Source of the DNA: an uncultured Prevotellaceae bacterium
Lineage (GTDB): Bacteria > Bacteroidota > Bacteroidia > Bacteroidales > Bacteroidaceae
Direction of reading: 5' to 3'
Length of the DNA stretch: 15,421 nucleotides
Assembly: GCA_937910905.1 (NCBI GenBank)
Contig: CALEPV010000076.1
Coordinates: 1 to 15,421 of the forward strand
Program-made: the position numbers and the translations under genes
In this document: positions 1 through 6,347 of the stretch, piece after piece
Numbering within the stretch: the stretch's first letter is position 1
Layout: each line of letters opens with the position of its first letter
Notes under the pieces: generated by a model
Database searches by the model: none
Seen by the model: only the letters and a program-made list of their open reading frames with translations
What the model was told of the DNA's origin: nothing

Positions 1-34
1 CAAATGTAACTGATGACATATGAATTGTACCAAG
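1..34 (-). promoter_or_regulatory. Promoter firing leftward out of the window
   Basis: Read on the minus strand, positions 8-1 give TACATTTG, an exact match to the Bacteroidetes -7 box TAnnTTTG. Positions 33-30 give TTGG, with 21 bases between the two, close to the usual spacing to the -33 box. It lies just downstream of the tkt stop codon, so the next leftward gene (outside the window) probably has its own promoter. The call rests on motif match alone. Confidence 0.45.
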
Positions 35-51
35 TTATTTTTTAACGATTA

Positions 52-2067
52 CTAAAACAGCGCCTTCACCTGCTTGTACACGTTCTCGGCTGTGAAGCCC
101 AGCTTCTCATCGAGCACCTTGTAGGGAGCTGAGAAGCCGAAGCTCTCGAGGCCCCACACAGTACCGTCGGCACCTACGAGACCTTGAAGGTTCACGGGCA
201 GACCTGCTGTGAGACCGAACTTCTTCACGCCGTGAGGCAGGATGGCCTTCTTGTAGTCGCAGTCCTGCGACATGAACAGGCCCTCGGAAGGAACGCTCAC
301 TACGCGCACCTTGATGCCGTCCTTGCGGAGTAGCTCCGTGCCGGCCACGAGGGTAGACACCTCAGAGCCGCTGGCGAGCAGGATGACGTCGGGGTTCTCG
401 TCGGAGCCAGCCACGATGTAGGCACCACGTGCAGCCTGGCTGTAGTCGTTGCCGGCAGGCAGGTCGGCGATGTTCTGACGGCTGAGGATGAGGGCTGTGG
501 GGCTGTCGGTGTTCTCCATAGCGAGACGCCATGCTGCTGTTGTCTCCAGAGCGTCGGCAGGACGCAACACGAGAGTGGAGTTCTTGCCGTGGTGGTTCTT
601 CAGCTTCTCCATGAGGCGGATCTGTGCCTCCTGCTCAACAGGCTCGTGAGTAGGACCGTCCTCGCCCACACGGAATGCGTCGTGTGTCCAGATGAACTTC
701 ACAGGCAGCTCCATCAGGGCAGCCATACGCACAGCAGGCTTCATGTAGTCGGAGAATACGAAGAATGTGCCGCATGCGGGAATGACACCGCCGTGCAGAG
801 CCATACCGATGCAGCAGCAAGCCATTGTCAGCTCGGCCACACCAGCCTGGAAGAAGGCACCGCTGAAGTCGCCAGCCTTGAGGGCGTGGGTCTTCTTGAG
901 GAAGCCGTCGGTCTTGTCGGAGTTGCTGAGGTCGGCACTTGCACAAATCATGTTGGGCACCTGCTCTGCCAGCACTGAGAGTACTGCTGCCGATGCGTTA
1001 CGTGTGGCATCGCCAGCCTTCTGCTGCACCTTGCTCCAGTCAACCTTCGGAGCCTTGCCGCTGAACCACTCGGCCTGAGCCGCAGCGCACTCGGGGTTCT
1101 GAGCTGCCCAAGCAGCTTCCTCTGCCTTGCGCTCAGCCACGATAGCCTTCAGCTCCTCGGCACGACGTGCATATAAGTCCTTCACGTCGTCGAAGATAAC
1201 GAATGGATTCTCAGCGTCGCCGCCGAGGTTGGCAATGGTCTTCTTATAGGCTTCGCCGCCGAGAGGCGCACCGTGGGTCTTGCAGTTGCGCTCGTAGCTG
1301 GAGCCGTCCTCCTTCAGAGCGCCCTTACCCATGACGGTCTTACCGATGATGAGCGCTGGCTTGCCCTTCACAGCCTTGGCCGCCTCGATAGCCTTTCGGA
1401 TCTGGGCAGCGTCGTTGCCATTGATTTCGAATACCTCCCAACCGAGAGCGCGATACTTGGCAGCTGTGTCCTCGTTCATCACCTCAGCACACTCTGTGGA
1501 GAGCTGGATGTCGTTGCTGTCGTAGAACATCACCACGTTGTCCAGACCCAATGTGCCAGCTATGCGGGCAGCGCCCTGAGAGATTTCCTCCTGCACGCCA
1601 CCGTCGGAGATGTAGATGTATATGGTCTCCTTCTCGAAGGTAGGGTTGCCTGTGTGGGCTGCAAGGAACTTGGCAGCGATAGCAGCACCGATACCGAAGG
1701 TGTGGCCTTGGCCGAGAGGACCGCTGGTGTTCTCAATGCCGCGCTTCGGGTCGGCCTCTGGGTGGCCAGGAGTAGGCGAACCCCACTGGCGGAGCTGCTG
1801 CAGCTCCTCAAGGCTGAACTTGCCGATGAGAGCCAGCTGGCTGTAGAGCATAGGAGCCATGTGGCCTGGGTCGAGGAAGAAACGGTCGCGGCCCACCCAT
1901 GTAGGATCTGCCGGGTCGTAGTTCAGATACTCGCTGTAAAGCACGTTGATGAAGTCAGCACCACCCATAGCGCCGCCCGGGTGACCGCTCTTAGCTTTCT
2001 CTACCATCGAAGCAGCCAGGATACGGATGTTATCTGCTGCATGATTCAGGACTTTGATGTCGTTCAT
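52..2067 (-). CDS. tkt: Transketolase
   Basis: Thiamine-diphosphate enzyme of the non-oxidative pentose phosphate pathway; it moves two-carbon ketol units between sugar phosphates in the cytoplasm. The 671-residue product has the full family length. Visible motifs are SGHPGGAMGGADF (27-39), GPLGQGHTFGIGAA near 116-129, the ThDP/metal site around SDG (154-156) with N185, and a pyrimidine-domain signature VGEDGPTHEPVEQ in the C-terminal half. The SDG variant replaces the usual GDG. The frame is open for 14 more codons upstream, but that would begin with TTG inside the -7 promoter box, so the ATG at 2067 is chosen. There is no Shine-Dalgarno; the leader is A/C-rich, as is usual in Bacteroidetes. 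It is separated from gldE by 108 bp holding its own promoter and a heptamer array. In other Bacteroidales tkt is often followed by rpiB; the next gene here is outside the window. Confidence 0.97.
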   Translation of the reverse strand: MNDIKVLNHAADNIRILAASMVEKAKSGHPGGAMGGADFINVLYSEYLNYDPADPTWVGRDRFFLDPGHMAPMLYSQLALIGKFSLEELQQLRQWGSPTPGHPEADPKRGIENTSGPLGQGHTFGIGAAIAAKFLAAHTGNPTFEKETIYIYISDGGVQEEISQGAARIAGTLGLDNVVMFYDSNDIQLSTECAEVMNEDTAAKYRALGWEVFEINGNDAAQIRKAIEAAKAVKGKPALIIGKTVMGKGALKEDGSSYERNCKTHGAPLGGEAYKKTIANLGGDAENPFVIFDDVKDLYARRAEELKAIVAERKAEEAAWAAQNPECAAAQAEWFSGKAPKVDWSKVQQKAGDATRNASAAVLSVLAEQVPNMICASADLSNSDKTDGFLKKTHALKAGDFSGAFFQAGVAELTMACCCIGMALHGGVIPACGTFFVFSDYMKPAVRMAALMELPVKFIWTHDAFRVGEDGPTHEPVEQEAQIRLMEKLKNHHGKNSTLVLRPADALETTAAWRLAMENTDSPTALILSRQNIADLPAGNDYSQAARGAYIVAGSDENPDVILLASGSEVSTLVAGTELLRKDGIKVRVVSVPSEGLFMSQDCDYKKAILPHGVKKFGLTAGLPVNLQGLVGADGTVWGLESFGFSAPYKVLDEKLGFTAENVYKQVKALF

Positions 2068-2106
2068 AGTTGCTTGATTATTTAGGTTGATTGTGTGTTT
2101 CGCTCG

Positions 2107-2136
2107 CAAACTTAAGCATTATTTGTGAAATACAAA
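2107..2136 (-). promoter_or_regulatory. tkt promoter
   Basis: On the minus strand, TTTG (2136-2133) and TAAGTTTG (2114-2107) are 18 bases apart, which fits the Bacteroidetes -33/-7 consensus TTTG and TAnnTTTG. Transcription would begin near 2100, giving a leader of about 33 nt before the ATG at 2067. The -33 TTTG touches the edge of the heptamer array at 2136-2198, so the array is the immediate upstream flank of this promoter. Confidence 0.55.
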
Positions 2137-2198
2137 TTATGAATTGCCAATTATCAATTGTAATTTGTGAATTGTCTATTGTCCATTGTGAATTATGA
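2136..2198. repeat. Degenerate heptamer array, AT-type, 9 units
   Basis: Nine consecutive 7-bp units fill 63 bp without a break in phase. The plus-strand consensus is ATTGTCA or ATTRTSA (for example ATTATGA, ATTGCCA, ATTATCA, ATTGTCT, ATTGTCC, ATTGTGA). The array covers the gldE stop codon (2176-2178) and about the last seven gldE codons (VIIHNGQ), then runs on to the tkt promoter. It shares 12-bp identities with the kdsB/PBP array and a 19/21 match with a segment inside the TonB receptor gene. Confidence 0.8.
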
Positions 2199-3504
2199 CC
2201 TTAATTTTCACAATGCGACGCTCATCCATCTCCATCACCTCGAATGTGAAGCGGTCGTGCACTATGCGCTCGTGCAGTTGCGGGAACTCACCCTTAATCT
2301 CCAGCAGCAGGCCTGCCAGCGTATCGGCCTCACCCGACACATCGTCGAAGGTGTCGTCCTCCAGCTGCACTATCTTGCAGAAATCCGTAAGCAGCGTCTT
2401 AGCTTCAAACACGTAGGTGTTCTGGTTCAGTCGCGTGTAGGAACGTTCCTCGTCGTCGTACTCGTCGTTGATCTCGCCCAGTATTTCCTCTATGATATCC
2501 TCCATCGTGACTAAACCGCTGGTTCCACCAAACTCGTCTACCACGATGGCTATGTGCACCTTAGCTGCCTGAAAGTCGCGCAGCAGGTCGTCAATCATCT
2601 TGGTTTCAGGAACGAATGTTGCAGGGCGCACCAACGTCTGCCAACGGAAAGTAGCAGGCTTCGCCAGGTGCGGCAACAGGTCCTTGATATAGAGTATGCC
2701 TGTGATGTGGTCCTCCGTACCGCTGTACACGGGTATACGGCTATAGTTGTTCTCCAGCACACACTGGATGACCTCGGGGAATGGTGTCTTGACGTCAAGG
2801 TCGACCATATCCACACGAGGCGTCATCACCTCACGTGCCGTCTCACCGCCGAACCTGATGATGCCTTTCAGCATCTGGCTCTCCTCGGCTATATCGTCCT
2901 TGTCGGTCAGTTCCAGAGCTTGTTCAAGATCGTCGACAGACAGCTGCTGTGAGCGTGCCTGCACCAGGTTGGTCAGTTTGCCGGACTTGATGAGTAGTGT
3001 GCTGACTGGCCACCACAGCTTAATCAGCAAGGTGTACACAGGTGCACAACGGCGTGCCATTGCCAGCGGATTCTGGGACACACCAATCTTGGGCATCACC
3101 TCACCGAACAGCAACAGCAGGAATGTCAGCACCACAGTCATCAGCACGAACTGCAACACATGGTTTGTGCCAAAATCCACCGTCTTCAGCGAGACGTAGT
3201 TCAGCAGCATGATGATAGCCACATTGACAAAGTTGTTGGAACACAGTATAGTGGCCAGAAGCCGCTCTGAGTCGTCCAGCAAGGCCAGTATGCGTTCATC
3301 GGTCTTGGTACGCCGTTCCTTGAGGTCGTCCATATCGGCAGGCGAAAGCGAGAAGAACGCAATCTCGCTGCCGCTGACGAAGGCAGAGCAACCCAGCAGG
3401 ACAATGGCCAGTGCCAGAGCTATCCACACACCTACGGTGGGCATATTGAACTGTATGCCCGACAGTAAGTCAGCTGCTGCCAGAAGTATTGTAGCAGGTA
3501 TCAT
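2176..3504 (-). CDS. gldE: GldE-like CNNM/CBS/CorC-HlyC membrane protein
   Basis: Integral membrane protein of the CorC/HlyC (CNNM) family. Members are linked to divalent cation transport; in gliding Flavobacterium the GldE member supports gliding motility and sits beside ssb. The 442 residues show hydrophobic segments near 22-42, 84-104, 114-133 and 153-172, SGSEIAFFSL (44-53), GEVMPK (134-139), a CBS pair starting at MTPRVDM (227-233) with YSRIPVYSG (254-262) and VDEFGGTSG (322-330), and a C-terminal CorC_HlyC domain (about 355-438). The ATG at 3504 overlaps the ssb stop as ATGA, which suggests translational coupling; more upstream in-frame codons lie inside ssb and are not protein-like for this family. 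The last residues are encoded by a heptamer repeat. Gliding is not expected in a Prevotella-like host, so a cation or envelope role is the safer inference. gldD does not follow; tkt does. Confidence 0.88.
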   Translation of the reverse strand: MIPATILLAAADLLSGIQFNMPTVGVWIALALAIVLLGCSAFVSGSEIAFFSLSPADMDDLKERRTKTDERILALLDDSERLLATILCSNNFVNVAIIMLLNYVSLKTVDFGTNHVLQFVLMTVVLTFLLLLFGEVMPKIGVSQNPLAMARRCAPVYTLLIKLWWPVSTLLIKSGKLTNLVQARSQQLSVDDLEQALELTDKDDIAEESQMLKGIIRFGGETAREVMTPRVDMVDLDVKTPFPEVIQCVLENNYSRIPVYSGTEDHITGILYIKDLLPHLAKPATFRWQTLVRPATFVPETKMIDDLLRDFQAAKVHIAIVVDEFGGTSGLVTMEDIIEEILGEINDEYDDEERSYTRLNQNTYVFEAKTLLTDFCKIVQLEDDTFDDVSGEADTLAGLLLEIKGEFPQLHERIVHDRFTFEVMEMDERRIVKIKVIIHNGQ

Positions 3505-3878
3505 GCTGTTGCAGGTGGTATGGGCTGTTGTTGTGCAGTACGGGCATTGGGCATCAGCTCCAGCTTCTCTGCCCACACCTCTGTGATATAGCGGGTGATG
3601 CCTTTCTTGTCCTCGTATGAGCGTGTGCTGATTCGCCCTTCTATGTATATCAAGTCGCCCTTCTTCACATACTTGTCGACGGTCTCGGCCAGCTGACGCC
3701 ACAGTAGCACATTGTGCCACTCTGTGCGTTCAGGCACTTCCTGCCCGTCTTGCAGCTTATAGCCACGTTCCTTGGTAGCCACAACCAGCTGTGCAACGCA
3801 TGTGCCTTGGGACACGTAGCGCACATCCGGCTCCTTGCCTACATAGCCTAATAGTATGACTTTGTTTACAGTACCCAT
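3501..3878 (-). CDS. ssb: Single-stranded DNA-binding protein, short tail
   Basis: OB-fold protein that coats ssDNA during replication and repair. Its 125 residues carry the full OB fold (about 3-108): VNKVILLGYVGKEPDVRY (4-21), RTEWHNVLLW (51-60), YVKKGDLIYIEGRISTRSY (70-88) and ITRYITEVWAEKLELM (94-109). Only about 16 residues follow, ending PIPPATA. The acidic C-terminal tip typical of bacterial SSBs (DDDIPF in E. coli), which docks partner proteins, is absent, and neither other reading frame near the stop restores one. The ATG directly follows a 56-bp heptamer array with one base between, so no Shine-Dalgarno is available. Its stop overlaps the gldE ATG. dnaB lies 75 bp upstream. It may be an auxiliary SSB paralogue, with a tailed SSB elsewhere in the genome; this cannot be decided here. 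Confidence 0.93.
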   Translation of the reverse strand: MGTVNKVILLGYVGKEPDVRYVSQGTCVAQLVVATKERGYKLQDGQEVPERTEWHNVLLWRQLAETVDKYVKKGDLIYIEGRISTRSYEDKKGITRYITEVWAEKLELMPNARTAQQQPIPPATA

Positions 3879-3879
3879 T

Positions 3880-3935
3880 GAGAGTTGAGAGTTGAGAGTT
3901 GAAAGTTGAAAGTTGAAAGTTGAAAGTTGAGAGTT
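3880..3935. repeat. Perfect-phase heptamer array, 8 units
   Basis: Eight tandem 7-bp units, plus-strand GAGAGTT x3, GAAAGTT x4, GAGAGTT x1. It fills most of the dnaB-ssb gap and ends one base from the ssb start codon. In the ssb mRNA the leader is therefore a purine-poor run of AACTCTC and AACTTTC units. Rotated, the unit is GTTGARA, which resembles the ATTGTGA/ATTGTCA units of the other arrays in this window. Confidence 0.95.
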
Positions 3936-3953
3936 AAATCCGTAAGTCGCAAA

Positions 3954-5525
3954 TCAGAACGGCATATCGTTCAGCGGCTGTGGCGGACCAAAGGGAGAGT
4001 CGGCATCCGACGCTGGCGGCAGCGGAGCCTGCGGCAGCGATGAGTCGCCACCCTTTTCATTCGTGCCGGATTCGGCGTTGAGAGCAGAGCCACGCGAGAG
4101 TGTCTCACCCGGCATCGGAACAATATCGTCCTCATCGGTATCCTGAAAGCGTGCATACTCCTTGCGGAAACGCATCAGCACAGTATCTACCGCACCATTA
4201 CGATGCTTGGCTATGATGAACTCAGCCATACCGCGCAAGTTGCGTCCCTTTTCATCCTGCAGAATCTTGTAGTACTCAGGACGGTGGATGAAGCACACCA
4301 TATCGGCATCCTGCTCAATGGCACCCGACTCACGCAGGTCGGACAGCTGGGGACGCTTACCCTCGTCGCCCTCGCGCTTTTCCACAGAACGGTTCAGCTG
4401 CGACAGCGCAATGATAGGAATGTTCAGCTCCTTGGCCAGTCCCTTCAATGAGCGGCTGATGTTGCTCACCTCTTCCTGACGGTTGCCGAAGCTCATACCA
4501 CTGGCATTCATCAGCTGTAGGTAGTCGATGAGTATTATCTTCACGCCGTGCTCACGCACCAGACGCCGTGCTTTGGTTCGCAGTTCGAAGATGGACAGAG
4601 ACGGAGTGTCGTCTATATAGAACGGTGCATCGAACAGCTCACGAATACGGTCGTGCAGCTGTCCCCACTCGTATGGTGCCAGCTGACCGCTTCGTATCTT
4701 CTCGCCTGACAATTCGCACACATTCAGCATCAAGCGCTTAACCAGCTGCACATTGCTCATCTCAAGCGAGAACATCGCACACGGCACTCGCTGGGTGACT
4801 GCTATTTTGCGAGCCATCGAGAGCACGAATGCAGTCTTACCCATAGCAGGACGAGCTGCTATGATGATGAGGTCGGAGGGTTGCCAGCCATTGGTAATCT
4901 TATCGATATGAGGGAAGCCCGACGACAAACCAGACAAGCCGTCCTGCCGCGCTGCTGCCTTCTCCACCTCAGCCAGGGCAGCACGAATCACAGGGTTGAT
5001 CTGCGTATAGTCCTTGCGCAGGTTCTGCTGCGAGATGGCAAACAACTTACCTTCTGCCTCCTGCATCAAGTCGTCAACATCCACCGTGCTGTCGAAGGCT
5101 TGTGTCTGAATGAGACTGGAGAACGTAATCAGCTCGCGAGCCAAAAACTTCTGTGCAATGATGCGGGCATGGTACTCTATGTGAGCCGAGCTGGCGACTC
5201 GCTCCGTAAGCTGAGTGAGGTAAAGCGGTCCTCCCACATCTTCCAGCTGCTTCTGGCTGTCGAGATACTCCGTGACGGTAAGCAAGTCCACAGGACGCTG
5301 CTGCACGTTGAGTGAGCGTATGGCTTCGAATATCAGCTGATGGCGCTTATCGTAGAAGCTCTCAGGGCGCAGCATCTCACTAACCTGCCCATAGGCATCC
5401 TGCTCAATCATCAGCGCACCTATCACAGCCTGCTCCATCTCCAGATTTTGCGGCTGCGTGTGTCCGAAGCTATCTGTTAGAGGCACGTTTACAATACGTG
5501 TCTTTGATTGTTTGTTCGATGGCAT
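3954..5525 (-). CDS. dnaB: Replicative DNA helicase DnaB
   Basis: Hexameric ATP-dependent 5'-3' helicase that unwinds the replication fork and partners DnaG primase. The 523 residues show an N-terminal DnaB domain (about 24-127, starting PQNLEMEQAVIGALM), a linker, and a RecA-like domain with Walker A ARPAMGKT (224-231), Walker B ILIDYLQL (331-338), the SQLNRSVE element (375-382) and LSDLRESGAIEQDAD (394-408). After the core (about 460) there is a low-complexity tail of some 60 residues rich in P, S, G, D and E that ends DADSPF...PLNDMPF. This end resembles the SSB C-terminal tip. The ATG at 5525 lies 6 bp after the kdsB stop, so the two are probably cotranscribed. No intein or frameshift is present. 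Confidence 0.97.
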   Translation of the reverse strand: MPSNKQSKTRIVNVPLTDSFGHTQPQNLEMEQAVIGALMIEQDAYGQVSEMLRPESFYDKRHQLIFEAIRSLNVQQRPVDLLTVTEYLDSQKQLEDVGGPLYLTQLTERVASSAHIEYHARIIAQKFLARELITFSSLIQTQAFDSTVDVDDLMQEAEGKLFAISQQNLRKDYTQINPVIRAALAEVEKAAARQDGLSGLSSGFPHIDKITNGWQPSDLIIIAARPAMGKTAFVLSMARKIAVTQRVPCAMFSLEMSNVQLVKRLMLNVCELSGEKIRSGQLAPYEWGQLHDRIRELFDAPFYIDDTPSLSIFELRTKARRLVREHGVKIILIDYLQLMNASGMSFGNRQEEVSNISRSLKGLAKELNIPIIALSQLNRSVEKREGDEGKRPQLSDLRESGAIEQDADMVCFIHRPEYYKILQDEKGRNLRGMAEFIIAKHRNGAVDTVLMRFRKEYARFQDTDEDDIVPMPGETLSRGSALNAESGTNEKGGDSSLPQAPLPPASDADSPFGPPQPLNDMPF

Positions 5526-5531
5526 AGGATA

Positions 5532-6308
5532 TTAATGGGCTTGTTGGCTTGCAAGAAACTCCTCTGCACGTTGCAAGTCGGCAGGTGTGTCTATACCTAT
5601 GGTCTCTACATCCGTCTGTGCCACCTTGATGCGGTAGCCTGCCTGCAGCCAGCGCAGCTGCTCCAGGCTTTCGGCAATCTCCAGCGGGGATTGCGGCAGA
5701 CGTGTAATCTCATGCAGCACCTCGGCACGATAGGCGTAGAGCCCGATGTGCTTGTAGTAAGTGTGACATGCCGTCCACTCCGATGTCTCCACACCGCGCA
5801 GATAAGGGATGACACTACGGCTGAAGTACTGAGCAAAGCTGTTGTCGTCCAACACCACCTTAGGTGAATTGGGGTTAGCCAGCGTGTCGAATGCAGCATC
5901 CTTGGCAAAGGGCTTCACTAAAGTGGCTATCTGAGTAGTCGAATCCTGAAAGCACTCCTCGATGGCTTCCAACTGCGAACGTTGTATGAAAGGCTCATCG
6001 CCCTGCACGTTCACCACTACGTCGAATGCGCGACCCAACTCGCGGCACACGGTGTCATAGGCCTCGCACACACGATCTGTGCCGCTACGATGTGCCTCGC
6101 TGGTCATCACAGCCTTGCCGCCGAATGACTGCACGGCGCTGAGTATCCGCTCGTCGTCGGTAGCCACTACCACATGGGGCATCACTGCCGTCACCTGCCT
6201 GTACACACGCTCTATCACCATCTGTCCGCCAAGCACAGCCAGAGGTTTTGCCGGAAATCGTGTAGAAGCATAGCGAGCCGGTATTATAGCAATGAAGGAA
6301 TTACTCAT
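5532..6308 (-). CDS. kdsB: CMP-Kdo synthetase (3-deoxy-manno-octulosonate cytidylyltransferase)
   Basis: Activates Kdo with CTP to CMP-Kdo for the LPS inner core; cytoplasmic. The 258-residue product has the usual length. Motifs are IIPARYASTRFPAKPL (8-23), the nucleotide-binding signature, then HRSGTDR (73-79), NVQGDEPFI (100-108), KHIGLYAYR (about 183-191) and GIDTPADLQRAEE near the C-terminus. The ATG at 6308 is preferred over an in-frame TTG two codons upstream at 6314. The start codon is itself part of a heptamer array that fills the 34-bp gap to the upstream PBP gene, so there is no Shine-Dalgarno and no recognisable promoter; transcription from the PBP gene is likely. A 6-bp gap leads to dnaB. 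Presence of kdsB indicates a Gram-negative, Kdo-containing outer membrane. Confidence 0.96.
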   Translation of the reverse strand: MSNSFIAIIPARYASTRFPAKPLAVLGGQMVIERVYRQVTAVMPHVVVATDDERILSAVQSFGGKAVMTSEAHRSGTDRVCEAYDTVCRELGRAFDVVVNVQGDEPFIQRSQLEAIEECFQDSTTQIATLVKPFAKDAAFDTLANPNSPKVVLDDNSFAQYFSRSVIPYLRGVETSEWTACHTYYKHIGLYAYRAEVLHEITRLPQSPLEIAESLEQLRWLQAGYRIKVAQTDVETIGIDTPADLQRAEEFLASQQAH

Positions 6309-6347
6309 TATCAATTGTCAATTGTACATTATCAATTATACATTAAA
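6306..6347. repeat. Degenerate heptamer array, AT-type, 6 units
   Basis: Six in-phase 7-bp units on the plus strand (CATTATC, AATTGTC, AATTGTA, CATTATC, AATTATA, CATTAAA). The array begins with the kdsB start codon (6306-6308) and contains the stop codon of the upstream PBP gene (6343-6345), so it spans exactly the intergenic gap plus both boundary codons. A further unit-like stretch, TGAATTGTCTAT at 6364-6375, lies inside the 3' end of the PBP gene and is identical to 2168-2179. Confidence 0.8.

Noticed and set aside
1273..2085. A 270-codon open frame antisense to tkt
   Set aside because: Shadow frame; transketolase motifs fix the true strand.
3501..3560. Frameshift hiding an acidic SSB tail
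   Set aside because: The other frames near the ssb stop contain no D/E-rich PF end; the stop overlaps the gldE start cleanly.
3505..3720. Upstream extension of gldE by 72 codons
   Set aside because: It lies wholly inside ssb in another frame; the ATG at 3504 with the ATGA overlap starts the hydrophobic N-terminus.
3880..3935. CRISPR array
   Set aside because: Units are 7 bp with no spacers, and there are no cas genes.
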